The notes: generated by a model not told the origin, from the letters alone. Numbered from the stretch's first letter, positions 55,186 to 64,000 are shown. The stretch: DNA of 64,000 nucleotides from Marinigracilibium pacificum (GCF_012926615.1 NZ_JABBNU010000006.1:1-64000), one strand, 5' to 3'. Made by a program: numbers and translations.

Positions 55186-56622
55186 ATGAACACACCTGAA
55201 GAATTTCGAGAAAGGGGTTATAAGATAGTCGATTGGATTGCAGACTATTTTACAAATATTGAATCTTTTCCTGTGAAGCCGGATATTCAGCCGGGAGAAA
55301 TTAAATCTCAGATAGCTACAGATTTTCCTGAGCAACCCGAATCTTTTGATGATATATTTAAAGATTTTGAAGAGAAAATTGTTCCAGGAATGACTCATTG
55401 GCAGCACCCTGGGTTTATGGGGTATTTTCCGGCTAATAATAGTTTTCCATCTATTTTGGCTGAGATGCTGACCGCAGGAATGGGAGCGCAGTGTATGGTC
55501 TGGCTTACTTCACCAGCAGCTGAAGAACTCGAAGAACTCATGATGCTGTGGTTGCGAAAAGCAATAGGTCTACCTGATGAATTTACTGGTGTAATTCAGG
55601 ATACAGCTTCTACAGCAACTTTAGTGGCAATTCTTTCTGCCAGAGAAAAGTATTCTCATTTCGCAGTAAATAAAAGTGGATTTACCGGTCGAGAAAAATT
55701 TAGGGTTTATTCTTCAAACCAAGTACATAGCAGTATTGATAAGGCTGTAAGAATAGCAGGTATTGGAGAAGAAAACCTTATAAAAGTCCCTGTGAATGAT
55801 GATTTTTCAATGAATATTGATGCTCTTAAGGAACAAATTGAAGAGGATCTGAAATCAGGGTACAGACCACTATGTATTGTCTCTGCTCTGGGAACTACCA
55901 GTTCTACTGCTTGTGATTCAATAGATCAAATTGGACAGATCGCAAAAGCCTACGATATCTGGCATCATGTGGATGCTGCCTATTTAGGAACTGCATTGAT
56001 ATTAGATGAATACCGTTACTTGATTAATGGAATTGAAAATGCAGATAGCTTTGTTTTCAACCCTCATAAATGGATGATGGTGAACTTTGATTGCTCTGCC
56101 TATTACGTTAAGGATACAGATCTATTGCAAAAGACATTTTCAATAATGCCTGAATATCTTAAAACTGATATTGATAAGCAGGTTAATAATTATAGAGATT
56201 GGGGGATACAGCTAGGAAGAAGATTCAGGGCACTAAAACTTTGGTTTGTATTGCGAAGTTTTGGACTTGAAGGATTGAAAAAGAAAATTTCAGCCCATAT
56301 AAAATTGACCAAAAATTTCGAATCATTCATTGCAAGGAATGGAAATTTCGAAATACTCGCACCAGTTGTAGCAAATTTAGTTTGTTTCAGAGTCTTTAAG
56401 CTTGGCTGGACTGAAGAGATAGCCGATAGAGCTTCTTCGTTATTGATGAGTAAAGTGAATCAGACAGGTGATTTTTTTCTGACACACACAAAGCTTTCAG
56501 GGAAATATACCATTAGAGTGGTTATTGGTCAGACAAATGTTACCGAGAAACAAATAGAATCTCTTATTGCTTTAATAGAAAAAACACTGCCTGAAGTGAT
56601 AAATGAAGTAGAAGACAATTAG
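55186..56622 (+). CDS. Pyridoxal-dependent decarboxylase, aromatic L-amino-acid type
   Basis: This 478-aa group II PLP decarboxylase has the N-terminal PGMTHWQHPGFMGYFPANNS block, QDTASTATLVAIL, and the PLP lysine Lys295 in NPHKWMM. HVDAAYLGTALI binds the cofactor. Sequence and length match the tryptophan/phenylalanine/DOPA decarboxylase branch rather than glutamate decarboxylase. It would make an aromatic amine. The specific amino acid is not decidable from motifs. The gene stands alone, with a 107-bp gap to the next. Confidence 0.92.
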   Translation: MNTPEEFRERGYKIVDWIADYFTNIESFPVKPDIQPGEIKSQIATDFPEQPESFDDIFKDFEEKIVPGMTHWQHPGFMGYFPANNSFPSILAEMLTAGMGAQCMVWLTSPAAEELEELMMLWLRKAIGLPDEFTGVIQDTASTATLVAILSAREKYSHFAVNKSGFTGREKFRVYSSNQVHSSIDKAVRIAGIGEENLIKVPVNDDFSMNIDALKEQIEEDLKSGYRPLCIVSALGTTSSTACDSIDQIGQIAKAYDIWHHVDAAYLGTALILDEYRYLINGIENADSFVFNPHKWMMVNFDCSAYYVKDTDLLQKTFSIMPEYLKTDIDKQVNNYRDWGIQLGRRFRALKLWFVLRSFGLEGLKKKISAHIKLTKNFESFIARNGNFEILAPVVANLVCFRVFKLGWTEEIADRASSLLMSKVNQTGDFFLTHTKLSGKYTIRVVIGQTNVTEKQIESLIALIEKTLPEVINEVEDN

Positions 56623-56729
56623 AAATTGTAGTTAAACTTAATTCATTTACGTATAAGTAAGTAAAAAGGGCCAATCAATGTGCTGGTTGTTGTCTGATTA
56701 TCTAATTTTGTGCAAACTTCAATAATACA

Positions 56730-58100
56730 ATGATTTATAATTCAGTAATCGATACAATAGGTAATACACCTGTAATTAAATTGAATAAAGTTTCTGAAGG
56801 AATAAAAGGTACTGTTGCTGTAAAAGTAGAGTATTTTAATCCTGGTAACTCAATGAAAGACCGAATGGCATTGAAAATGATTGAAGATGCTGAGAAAAAT
56901 GGTCTTTTAAAACCAGGAGGTACAATTATTGAGTGTACTTCAGGGAATACAGGAATGGGACTTGCTCTTGGTGCTATAGCCAAAGGATATAAGTGCATTT
57001 TCACATTGGCTGATAAGCAATCTAAAGAAAAGATAGATATTCTTCGCGCAATGGGTGCAGAGGTTATTGTATGTCCTACTAATGTTGGTCCTGATGACCC
57101 AAGATCTTACTATTCTGTTGCTAGAAAAATGAATGAGGATATCCCAAATTCATTCTTCCCAAATCAGTATGATAATTTATCAAATGCAGCAGCGCATTAT
57201 GAAACTACAGGGCCTGAAATATGGAATGATACTGAAGGAAAAATAACTCATTATGCAGCTGGTGTAGGAACAGGAGGTTCGATGTGTGGAACTGCTAAGT
57301 ATTTGAAAGAACAAAACCCTGATATTGTTACTGTTGGTATTGATAGTTATGGTTCTGTATTCAAAAAATACAAGGAAACGGGAATATTTGATGAAAAGGA
57401 AATTTACCCTTATTTAACTGAGGGAATCGGAGAAGATATTTTACCTAAAAATGTTGATTTCAGTCTGATTGATCATTTTGTGAAAGTTACTGATAAGGAT
57501 GCTGCCATAATGACCCGTAGACTAGCAAGAGAGGAAGGGCTATTTGTAGGTTGGTCTTGTGGCTCGGCAGTTAAGGGTGCCTTAGACTGGGCTAAAGATA
57601 ATCTGAAAGAAGATGATCTTATGGTTATCATTCTTCCTGATCATGGAACCAGATACCTAGGTAAGATTTATAATGATGACTGGATGAAAGATCATGGTTT
57701 CATTGAGTCTAGAACTTATGCTACAGCCGAAGATATTATCAGCAGACAAAACGGAAATGGTAAGTTAGTTACATTAAGCAAAGATGCTAAAGTAAGTGAA
57801 GCTGTTAGTCTTTTAAATGAGAAAGGTATTTCTCAGATTCCTGTTACTGACGGAGAGAATTTTGTTGGTTCTTTAACTGACTCTAAAGTGCTTAGGAAGT
57901 TAATTGATAATCCGGACCTGAAGAATGGTGCGGTTTCAGAAATTATGGATGCTCCATTTCAATTTGTAGCTGCTAATAATACTTTAGATGTGTTGTCTTC
58001 ATTGATTGATGAAGAGCATAAGGCTTTGCTTGTCAGAGATGCAAAAAATGACATTCATATTATTACTCAGCATGACCTTCTTATGGCTATGACCAAATAA
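56730..58100 (+). CDS. Cystathionine beta-synthase with CBS domains
   Basis: This 456-aa PLP enzyme has a beta-family fold-II core: PLP lysine Lys43 in NSMKDRM, SGNTGMGLALGA (71-82) and GVGTGGSMCGTAKYL. Two CBS domains fill the C-terminal 115 residues (for example KGISQIPVTDGENFVGSLTD). The layout is that of eukaryotic-type cystathionine beta-synthase, but bacterial members can also act as cysteine synthases. It would join serine (or a derivative) with homocysteine or sulfide. The CBS pair may bind an adenosyl ligand. A terminator follows at 58124-58160. Confidence 0.9.
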   Translation: MIYNSVIDTIGNTPVIKLNKVSEGIKGTVAVKVEYFNPGNSMKDRMALKMIEDAEKNGLLKPGGTIIECTSGNTGMGLALGAIAKGYKCIFTLADKQSKEKIDILRAMGAEVIVCPTNVGPDDPRSYYSVARKMNEDIPNSFFPNQYDNLSNAAAHYETTGPEIWNDTEGKITHYAAGVGTGGSMCGTAKYLKEQNPDIVTVGIDSYGSVFKKYKETGIFDEKEIYPYLTEGIGEDILPKNVDFSLIDHFVKVTDKDAAIMTRRLAREEGLFVGWSCGSAVKGALDWAKDNLKEDDLMVIILPDHGTRYLGKIYNDDWMKDHGFIESRTYATAEDIISRQNGNGKLVTLSKDAKVSEAVSLLNEKGISQIPVTDGENFVGSLTDSKVLRKLIDNPDLKNGAVSEIMDAPFQFVAANNTLDVLSSLIDEEHKALLVRDAKNDIHIITQHDLLMAMTK

Positions 58101-58123
58101 GGAGAATTATTGCTGAATGAATA

Positions 58124-58160
58124 AAAAGGAAGCACTTCATTTGAGGTGCTTCCTTTTTTT
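58124..58160 (+). terminator. Rho-independent terminator after the cystathionine beta-synthase gene
   Basis: AAGGAAGCACTTCA pairs with TGAGGTGCTTCCTT (T-G pair allowed) around a 2-nt loop, then T's continue to 58160. Confidence 0.85.
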
Positions 58161-58163
58161 AAT

Positions 58164-58195
58164 AAAAAAACCCTGCCGCGACCAACGACAGGGCT
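58164..58195 (-). terminator. Terminator-like hairpin for the minus-strand threonine dehydrogenase
   Basis: On the minus strand CCCTG (complement of 58189-58193) pairs with CAGGG (complement of 58171-58175), and seven T follow. The stem is only 5 bp, with a 13-nt loop. Confidence 0.55.
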
Positions 58196-58259
58196 AATAC
58201 CAACTATTTGCACTGTTTAAGTAATAATTTAAACGATTTATGTTTGCAAAAGGTTTAAA

Positions 58260-59216
58260 TTATTTCTGAGATTCTAACAATTTTTCTAAGTTTATTAAAA
58301 TATCCTCAGTCATAGAATCAAGATTATATTCTGGTTTCCATCCCCAGTCATTTCTTGCACATGAATCGTCTATACTATCTGGCCAGCTATCTGCAATTTT
58401 TTGTCTGAAGTCGGGAGTGTATTCAATCTCAAAATCCGGCTTAAATTTTTTAATACTTTGGTAGATTTCTTCAGGTGTAAATGAGAATGCTGATAGATTA
58501 TAACTACTTCTAATCTTTATTTTTTCAGGGTCAGCTTTCATTATATCAATTGTAGCTCTTACTGCATCAGGCATATACATCATAGGTAATGCAGTGTTCT
58601 CAGAAAGGAAACAATCAAATTTTTCATTCTCAAGTGCTTTGTAATAAATATCAACAGCATAATCTGTTGTTCCACCACCTGGGAGAGATTTATATCCGAT
58701 CAATCCCGGATATCTGATGCTTCTTACATCGACGCCATATTTTTCGAAGTAGTACTGACACCATCTTTCTCCGGCCAATTTACTAATTCCATAAACCGTT
58801 GTTGGATTGGTTACAATCTGCTGAGGAGTATTTACTTTTGGAGTGTCCGGACCAAAAACAGCAATTGAACTAGGCCAATATATTCTGTTTACATGATCAA
58901 TATCTTTTGCTAAATCAAGGATATTAAACAAGCTGCCCATGTTTAAATCCCAGGCCCATTGTGGATTTTGTTCACCTTTAGCACTAAGTATAGCGGCTAA
59001 ATGATATATATGATTAATTCTGTATTTTTCTACAATACCAAGGAGTAGATCTTTATTCATTACATCCAACTGCTCATAAATAAAGTCTCCTGATACTTCT
59101 GAGGCAGGTTTTAAGTCTGATGCAATTACGTTGTCCTTACCATATTCTTCCTGAAGTCCGGTGACCAACTCAGTGCCAAGCTGACCTAAAGATCCAATTA
59201 CCAATATTTTTGTCAT
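58260..59216 (-). CDS. L-threonine 3-dehydrogenase, SDR-type
   Basis: This 318-aa extended SDR enzyme has a Rossmann GSLGQLG (residues 8-14), the WPSSIAVFG block (Ser116) and catalytic Tyr142/Lys146 in YGISK. The segment RYPGLIGYKSLPGGGTTDYA is typical of SDR-type threonine dehydrogenases. It oxidises threonine to 2-amino-3-oxobutyrate with NAD+. KBL, encoded 1.5 kb to the right, splits that product to glycine and acetyl-CoA. The two genes are on opposite strands and not one operon. Confidence 0.9.
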   Translation of the reverse strand: MTKILVIGSLGQLGTELVTGLQEEYGKDNVIASDLKPASEVSGDFIYEQLDVMNKDLLLGIVEKYRINHIYHLAAILSAKGEQNPQWAWDLNMGSLFNILDLAKDIDHVNRIYWPSSIAVFGPDTPKVNTPQQIVTNPTTVYGISKLAGERWCQYYFEKYGVDVRSIRYPGLIGYKSLPGGGTTDYAVDIYYKALENEKFDCFLSENTALPMMYMPDAVRATIDIMKADPEKIKIRSSYNLSAFSFTPEEIYQSIKKFKPDFEIEYTPDFRQKIADSWPDSIDDSCARNDWGWKPEYNLDSMTEDILINLEKLLESQK

Positions 59217-59392
59217 TGATGCAGATTTTTTTGCGAAATTATTAATAATGAACGGCTAAAAAAACATCATGTTGAAGATTTTACATTATTTATCTTGATA
59301 TCTTGATAATGTTTTATTGGTCTCGTTGGATTTATGGGTATTGTAGTGCTGATATATAAGTTTTTAGCCAAATATATACCTATTGTAATAGA

Positions 59393-59938
59393 TTAATTTG
59401 AAATAAAATTTTTTATATGAGTTAAATCCATACGATCGTTCAATCTTTGAGAATAATGAACATGGCTAATTGTTAAGTCTTTATCAATGAGAAACTCAGC
59501 AGGCATTGTATTTAAAGATTCACCCGTAGTAGGCATTCCCATTGGTAAATTTTTCATCTTTGCTCTAAAAGCAGTCTGGACAAATGATGTTATATGACTG
59601 ATAGCTGAGTTTTTTGCTGATTGCTCTAAACCGTATTTTTCATAAATGATTTTTTCCGGATCAGATATTATTGGAACAGGAGAGACTTCCTGGTGGAAAG
59701 TGCTTCTTTCTAAAACACTTCTTTTTGATTCAAAAAAGAAAATCATCTTAAAATCCGGATCATTGAGTTCTTCGTAAAACTTTACAAGGGTATGGACTCT
59801 CAGGTTACAAAATGGGCAACCCGCATGTCTGAAAAATGCAACAAGTATTTTTTTACCAGTATATTCAGCCAAGTTTATTTCTCTGTCAAATATATCTGTT
59901 TCATGAAAAATTGGTGCAATTACTTTTGTCTGTAACAT
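59393..59938 (-). CDS. Peroxiredoxin-like (AhpC/TSA family) protein
   Basis: This 181-aa protein has a thioredoxin fold with ILVAFFRHAGCPFCNLRV (a CPFC pair near residues 40-43), then MIFFFESKRSVLERSTF and the VPIISDPEKIIYEKYGLE block. These match AhpC/TSA-like proteins of the DUF899-like or peroxiredoxin-like group. It may reduce peroxides or act as a thiol oxidoreductase. It has no signal peptide. It sits alone, with 176 bp to the threonine dehydrogenase. Confidence 0.8.
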   Translation of the reverse strand: MLQTKVIAPIFHETDIFDREINLAEYTGKKILVAFFRHAGCPFCNLRVHTLVKFYEELNDPDFKMIFFFESKRSVLERSTFHQEVSPVPIISDPEKIIYEKYGLEQSAKNSAISHITSFVQTAFRAKMKNLPMGMPTTGESLNTMPAEFLIDKDLTISHVHYSQRLNDRMDLTHIKNFISN

Positions 59939-60060
59939 ATAGATTGGTTTATAATTATAATGCTCCGGAATAATAAAAGGTAACCATCATGGCATAAAGT
60001 ATTATGAGATTATAGGCTGACATACTATACATTTCATGTTCATAAAGCTATATTTGTAAT

Positions 60061-60720
60061 ATGGATTTCAGTACCTTTCTGAAGACAAAAAGAATTGATC
60101 CGGACAGTTTAAAAAAAACTGATCCTAGTCTATATCATTCCTGGGAACTCCTGTATGGTTATGTACACCCTAATAGTTTTGTTAGGCAGAAACTGTTTGT
60201 CATAAATAAAATTAGAAGGATGCATCCATTCGAAGGAGAAATTCCTAAGCCTGAATTAAAGCCAAAACCATCTGTTAAGCCGGCAATAGCTGCAAAGGCG
60301 GTAAGAGGTAAGGCAATAATCAAACCTAAAGTAAAAGCGCCTGACGATATTTCTGACACTAAAGAAGTTAAGGCTGTTAAACCTAAGCCGGTTCGTGTAA
60401 AACCGGTAATAAAAGCTTCCAAAGCAGAAGATCAACCGGAGCCTTCAGTACCAAAAGCCATAAAAAAACCACGGCCTGTAATCAGACCTAAAATGGCAAC
60501 TGATAAAGAATCGACTGAAAATACCGTAGAACAAAAATCAAAGCCGATAAAGCCTAAAATGAAAAGGCCTGTTATCAAAAAAAAGTCTGAAGATACAGAG
60601 CAAGAAAAAAAGGTCGAGCCAATAAATGAATCGGTAAATACTGAAAAGAAAAAGGCACCAAGACCAATAATGAAGAAACCCAAAATAAATAGACCAAATA
60701 AAGACGAAAACGATGTTTGA
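60061..60720 (+). CDS. Basic Lys/Pro-rich protein with a conserved-looking N-terminus, unknown function
   Basis: This 219-aa protein has two parts. Residues 1-60 ([20 protein letters not shown] and on to [12 protein letters not shown]) look folded. The rest is low-complexity with repeated KPK, KPV and KPKM words, strongly basic and probably disordered. No catalytic motif was seen. It overlaps kbl by 8 bp, so translation is coupled, and it could bind nucleic acid or acidic partners through the tail. Both antisense frames are open here because of the repetitive codons, not because of real genes. Confidence 0.7.
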   Translation: MDFSTFLKTKRIDPDSLKKTDPSLYHSWELLYGYVHPNSFVRQKLFVINKIRRMHPFEGEIPKPELKPKPSVKPAIAAKAVRGKAIIKPKVKAPDDISDTKEVKAVKPKPVRVKPVIKASKAEDQPEPSVPKAIKKPRPVIRPKMATDKESTENTVEQKSKPIKPKMKRPVIKKKSEDTEQEKKVEPINESVNTEKKKAPRPIMKKPKINRPNKDENDV

Positions 60721-61909
60721 TTCATTGAAAGAAGAACTACAGCAACAATTGCAGGAATTAAAGGATTCCGGTTTGTATAAATCTGAACGAATAATTACAA
60801 CACCACAAGGTGCTGAAATAAAGACTGATCAGGGAAATGAAGTGATCAATTTTTGTGCTAATAACTACCTTGGGTTATCGTCTCACCCAAAAATTCTTGA
60901 AGCTGCACATAAGACTTTAGATACTCACGGATTTGGAATGTCTTCTGTAAGATTTATTTGTGGTACTCAGGATATTCATAAAGAACTTGAAAGAAAGATT
61001 TCTGAATTTTTAGGTACTGAAGATACAATCTTATATGCTGCAGCATTTGATGCTAATGGAGGAGTGTTTGAACCTATTTTAGGAAAAGAAGATGCTATTA
61101 TTTCTGATGCATTAAATCATGCCTCAATTATTGATGGGGTCAGGTTATGTAAGGCTATGAGGTTCAGATATGAACATAACGACATGGCTGATCTTGAGAA
61201 GCAACTAATAGCTGCCAATGAGCAGGGTGCTAAACACAAAATCATAGTTACTGATGGAGTGTTCTCGATGGATGGAACTATTGCTCAGCTTGATAAAATT
61301 TGTGATCTGGCTGAAAAGTATAATGCCATGGTGATGACAGACGAATGTCATTCAACAGGGTTTATGGGTAAAACAGGTCGAGGGGTGCATGAATATCGCA
61401 ACTGCATGGGACGTGTTGATATAATTACCGGAACCTTAGGGAAGGCTCTTGGTGGTGCCTCTGGTGGATTTACATCCGGGAGAAAAGAGATAATCGAAAT
61501 GCTGAGACAAAAATCTCGTCCATACTTATTTAGTAATACTTTGGCACCTTCTATTACCGGAGCTTCAATTGCTGTTTTTGATCTGTTGTCAGAAACTACT
61601 GAACTAAGAGATAAGCTTGAGGATAATACTAAATACTTTAGAGCTAAAATGACTGAAGCTGGTTTTGATATTAAACCAGGTGAACATGCAATTGTTCCAA
61701 TCATGCTTTATGAAGCGCCGTTGGCACAGAAAATGGCTGAGCGACTTCTTGAAGAAGGAATCTATGTGATTGGATTTTATTACCCTGTTGTTCCAAAAGG
61801 TCAGGCGAGAATCAGAGTGCAGGTTTCTGCTGTTCATGAAAAAGAACATCTTGATAAAGCTATTAACGCCTTTGTGAAAATTGGTAAAGAATTAGGAGTT
61901 ATAAAATAA
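60713..61909 (+). CDS. kbl: Glycine C-acetyltransferase (2-amino-3-ketobutyrate CoA ligase)
   Basis: This 398-aa alpha-oxoamine synthase has the PLP lysine Lys244 in [15 protein letters not shown], the same position as in E. coli [32 protein letters not shown] and [10 protein letters not shown] are the other diagnostic blocks. It cleaves 2-amino-3-oxobutyrate with CoA to glycine and acetyl-CoA. The length and motifs fit KBL rather than serine palmitoyltransferase or AONS. It overlaps the Lys/Pro-rich gene by 8 bp and ends in a strong hairpin terminator. Confidence 0.96.
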   Translation: MFDSLKEELQQQLQELKDSGLYKSERIITTPQGAEIKTDQGNEVINFCANNYLGLSSHPKILEAAHKTLDTHGFGMSSVRFICGTQDIHKELERKISEFLGTEDTILYAAAFDANGGVFEPILGKEDAIISDALNHASIIDGVRLCKAMRFRYEHNDMADLEKQLIAANEQGAKHKIIVTDGVFSMDGTIAQLDKICDLAEKYNAMVMTDECHSTGFMGKTGRGVHEYRNCMGRVDIITGTLGKALGGASGGFTSGRKEIIEMLRQKSRPYLFSNTLAPSITGASIAVFDLLSETTELRDKLEDNTKYFRAKMTEAGFDIKPGEHAIVPIMLYEAPLAQKMAERLLEEGIYVIGFYYPVVPKGQARIRVQVSAVHEKEHLDKAINAFVKIGKELGVIK

Positions 61910-61931
61910 GAATAAATAAAATTGAAAAAAC

Positions 61932-61959
61932 AAAAGGCCCTGTTCAGGGCCTTTTTTTA
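61932..61959. terminator. Bidirectional terminator after kbl
   Basis: AAAAGGCCCTG (61932-61942) pairs with CAGGGCCTTTT (61945-61955), and T's follow on plus to 61958. It overlaps the stop of the minus-strand cdaA, so it can end both transcripts. Confidence 0.9.
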
Positions 61960-62844
61960 TGATGTTTCTTCTAATGATTCCGTAGGTTTCTTTTTCTTCT
62001 TTTTCTTTCCTTCCTTATCAGAGTTTGTAATCATTTGTTCAAGTGATGGCTCTACTGTACGATAATACTCATTAATTCTTTTTCTGATTTCCTGTGGAGA
62101 AAGGTTGTGGTCGATTTTTCCACTTTTAGCTATTGAAAGCTGCCCGGTTTCTTCTGAAATAATTAGCACCAGAGTGTCAGTATTTTCACTCATTCCAATA
62201 GCAGCCCTGTGTCTTAATCCAAATTGAGCTGGAAGATTCTGTTCTGTAACTGGTAAAATACACCTTGCAGCTTTAATTCTTCCATTGTGTATGATAACAG
62301 CTCCGTCATGCAAAGGACTGTATTTGTTGAATATTGATAGCAGGATTCTTTTTGATATCACTGCATCCATCATGTCCCCCGATTCAACATAAAACTTAAG
62401 TTCTGAGTTTCTCGAAAATACAATTAAAGCACCAGTGTTAGAGCCTCCAAGTGTTTTTGCTGCTTCAACAACAGAAGATACATTTAGACTAATGACTTCC
62501 TTTTTATTTTTGATTCCTAGCAGCTCCATAAATGACTCACGATTAAAGGCTGTACTTCGACCAATAATTAACAAGAACTTTCTAATTTCCTGTTGAAATA
62601 AAATAATCACTGCAAGAACTCCAACTCCCATAAACTCACCAAGAATTGATGATAGAAGCTCCATCCCTGATGCTCTTACAACAAGGTAAATCAGATATAG
62701 TGAAAGGAAACCAAGAAATACTTTAACCGCAACGGAGCCTTTCATTAGCTTATAAAGCTGATACATAAGTATAGCTACCAGAAAGATATCGATAACATCT
62801 ATCCAGCTAATGTTCAGGAATCCGATTTTAAATAATAGGTTCAA
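61957..62844 (-). CDS. cdaA: Diadenylate cyclase (c-di-AMP synthase), CdaA type
   Basis: This 295-aa protein has three predicted N-terminal transmembrane segments (within residues 12-88) and a DAC domain with the catalytic motifs DGA (180-182) and RHR (211-213). It makes the second messenger c-di-AMP from two ATP at the membrane. A basic tail (GKKKKKKKP) follows. The start is TTG (complement of 62842-62844), 4 bp overlapping the folP stop, and no ATG fits the first transmembrane segment. A folP-cdaA order is common in Bacteroidota. c-di-AMP usually controls potassium and osmolyte balance. Confidence 0.94.
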   Translation of the reverse strand: MNLLFKIGFLNISWIDVIDIFLVAILMYQLYKLMKGSVAVKVFLGFLSLYLIYLVVRASGMELLSSILGEFMGVGVLAVIILFQQEIRKFLLIIGRSTAFNRESFMELLGIKNKKEVISLNVSSVVEAAKTLGGSNTGALIVFSRNSELKFYVESGDMMDAVISKRILLSIFNKYSPLHDGAVIIHNGRIKAARCILPVTEQNLPAQFGLRHRAAIGMSENTDTLVLIISEETGQLSIAKSGKIDHNLSPQEIRKRINEYYRTVEPSLEQMITNSDKEGKKKKKKKPTESLEETS

Positions 62845-63662
62845 GTGTTAATAAGGTTAAAAAGTTTAATGCATTCTACAGCTTCTTTAACGTCATGTAC
62901 TCGAAGTATGTTAGCTCCTTTTTCCAATGCAATCATATTCAAGGCAGTGGTTCCATTTAATGCTTCCTTGGAGCTGACTCCAAGTGGTTTGTATATCATG
63001 GATTTTCTGGAGACTCCCACGAGTAAAGGAACGCCAATTTCCTTAAAATAAGCTAAATTTTTGAGCATTTCATAATTTTGTTCAACGGTTTTTGCAAATC
63101 CAAAGCCAGGGTCTGCAATTAGATCTGAAACACCTTCATTTCGTAAGTGTCTAACCTTTTGAGCGAGACTCATAACTACTTCTTCTGTAACATTTTTGTA
63201 TTCCGTTAGCGACTGCATCGTTTGAGGGGTTCCTCGCATATGCATTAATATATATGGGCAGTTTTTCTTTATAATCAGATTAAACATATCATGATCAGCA
63301 TCACCACCCGAAACATCATTAATTATTTCTGCTCCTGCATCAAGTGCACTTTCTGCAACCTGACTTCTAAATGTATCTATTGAAAGTATTACTTCCGGAA
63401 ATTCCCTTTTTATTGTAGTTACTGCATTGACGATTTTTTTTGTTTCTTCCTCAATAGGTATCTCAATTGCTCCCGGGCGAGTACTATAGGCTCCAAGATC
63501 TAGAATTGATGCACCTTCACTGATCATTTTCTCAACCCTTTGCATTAAAAGGTTATCATCAACCCGGCTTTCACTATAAAATGAGTCATTAGTGAGGTTA
63601 ATTATCCCCATCACGACAGGAGTGTTTAAATTCAGTAGTTTTCCCCTTATCTTAAGTGTCAT
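62841..63662 (-). CDS. folP: Dihydropteroate synthase
   Basis: The protein is 273 aa from the ATG at 63662, which starts directly before LKIRGKLLNLNTPVVMGIIN. A longer frame continues upstream for 75 codons, but its sequence is not folate-enzyme-like and overlaps the promoter and the divergent gene. Motifs in order are INLTNDSFYSES, DLGAYSTRPGA, IINDVSGG, HMRG, DPGFGFAKT and GVSRKSM. It joins para-aminobenzoate with hydroxymethyldihydropterin pyrophosphate and is the target of sulfonamides. Its stop overlaps the cdaA start by 4 bp. Confidence 0.95.
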   Translation of the reverse strand: MTLKIRGKLLNLNTPVVMGIINLTNDSFYSESRVDDNLLMQRVEKMISEGASILDLGAYSTRPGAIEIPIEEETKKIVNAVTTIKREFPEVILSIDTFRSQVAESALDAGAEIINDVSGGDADHDMFNLIIKKNCPYILMHMRGTPQTMQSLTEYKNVTEEVVMSLAQKVRHLRNEGVSDLIADPGFGFAKTVEQNYEMLKNLAYFKEIGVPLLVGVSRKSMIYKPLGVSSKEALNGTTALNMIALEKGANILRVHDVKEAVECIKLFNLINT

Positions 63663-63710
63663 AATATTTTTAAAATTACTATCTTTCGCAGTCGAACAAA
63701 ATTCGGAGTT

Positions 63711-64000
63711 TTGGAAGAAAAAACCATAAAGCAATATAATCAAGTGATCGGTCATTGCCGTGAACTTTTTGAAAAGAAGGCAAAAGACTACGGGACAGCC
63801 TGGAGAATTATGAGGATGCCTTCGATAACTGATCAGATATACATAAAGATTAATCGAATTAGGTCTATTCAGGATAAAGGTCAGCAACAGGTCAATGAAG
63901 CTATTGAGGATGAGTTTGTAGCTATAATTAATTATAGTTTGATAGCCATGATCCAGATCTCACTTGAGGGAGACGATCGAATTGAAATTCCGGCTGATGA
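63711..64000 (+). CDS. DUF1599 domain protein, N-terminal part (runs off right edge)
   Basis: A plus-strand frame opens at TTG 63711 and continues to the right edge (about 96 codons seen). It begins EEKTIKQYNQVIGHCREL, then DYGTAWRIMRMPSITDQ and YIKINRIRSIQD, which resemble the DUF1599 (nucleotide modification-associated) family. No upstream ATG is available in frame, so the TTG start is likely. The gap to the divergent folP is 48 bp, so both are probably driven from overlapping promoters. The function is not established, and the C-terminus is outside the window. Confidence 0.75.
   Translation, partial: MEEKTIKQYNQVIGHCRELFEKKAKDYGTAWRIMRMPSITDQIYIKINRIRSIQDKGQQQVNEAIEDEFVAIINYSLIAMIQISLEGDDRIEIPAD

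Noticed and set aside
60159-60725. Two antisense open frames of 87 and 97 codons inside the Lys/Pro-rich gene
   Set aside because: They mirror the repetitive KP codons of the sense gene, look like hydrophobic low-complexity sequence, and have no separate support.
61348-61704. 118-codon minus-strand frame inside kbl
   Set aside because: Antisense to a canonical KBL with the PLP lysine in place; no independent evidence.
63663-63887. 75-codon N-terminal extension of folP
   Set aside because: The extra residues are unlike any DHPS start, and the region overlaps the divergent DUF1599 gene and its promoter.
1-64000. tRNA, rRNA, CRISPR or intact mobile element
   Set aside because: None of the expected repeats, cloverleaf sequences or transposase genes were seen on either strand.

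Overview
The window comes from the chromosome of a Bacteroidota bacterium, most likely of the order Cytophagales. The evidence is an AT-rich genome, several large secreted proteins ending in type IX secretion (T9SS) sorting domains, a SusC-like TonB receptor with a carboxypeptidase-regulatory-like N-terminus, an SDR-type threonine dehydrogenase paired with KBL, a folP-cdaA pair, and TAnnTTTG promoter-like motifs. No rRNA, tRNA, CRISPR array, intact insertion sequence or phage module was seen.

Layout. 1-2.2 kb: the start of a minus-strand gene leaving the left edge, an intergenic stretch with degraded-looking coding remnants and repeated CGTTTGTAAACG motifs, a PhnA-like zinc protein and a single-stranded DNA-binding protein. 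2.2-4.0 kb: a minus-strand gcvT-comB operon. 4.0-4.6 kb: a gene-free region with two plus-strand terminator-like hairpins. 4.6-20.6 kb: three consecutive giant secreted proteins (1174, 2058 and 2066 aa). They share one C-terminal cassette (discoidin, Ig-like, discoidin, T9SS signal), and two of them are subtilisin-like proteases. 20.6-23.9 kb: minus-strand monooxygenase-like protein, RNase HII and a TonB receptor with a CGVC motif and TCTAAA inverted repeats in its promoter region. 24.0-35.5 kb: housekeeping genes in tight plus-strand operons (Nudix-MATE; M24 peptidase, MBL hydrolase, PlsC, GatC, membrane TPR protein; LolD-like ATPase, cobalamin adenosyltransferase; IlvE). 35.5-50.2 kb: prfB with its programmed +1 frameshift, overlapped by a polysaccharide locus (DegT aminotransferase, NeuD-like acetyltransferase, candidate polymerase, UDP-GlcNAc 2-epimerase, Wzx flippase, four glycosyltransferases, methyltransferase, pyruvyltransferase). 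50.2-53.7 kb: a secreted beta-propeller/PKD protein with a probable T9SS signal. 53.9-64.0 kb: amino-acid metabolism (Lrp regulator, aromatic amino-acid decarboxylase, cystathionine beta-synthase, threonine dehydrogenase and KBL), a thiol peroxidase-like protein, the folP-cdaA pair and the start of a DUF1599 gene.

How the genes work together. Threonine dehydrogenase and KBL convert threonine to glycine and acetyl-CoA, and GcvT belongs to the glycine cleavage system that would use the glycine. The 36.6-50.2 kb block has the parts for making, flipping and possibly polymerising a surface polysaccharide. The giant proteins at 4.6-20.6 kb and 50.2 kb look like cell-surface or secreted T9SS cargo. 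The parts most worth following up are the three-gene giant cluster and its leader region, and the TonB receptor with its paired operator-like repeats.
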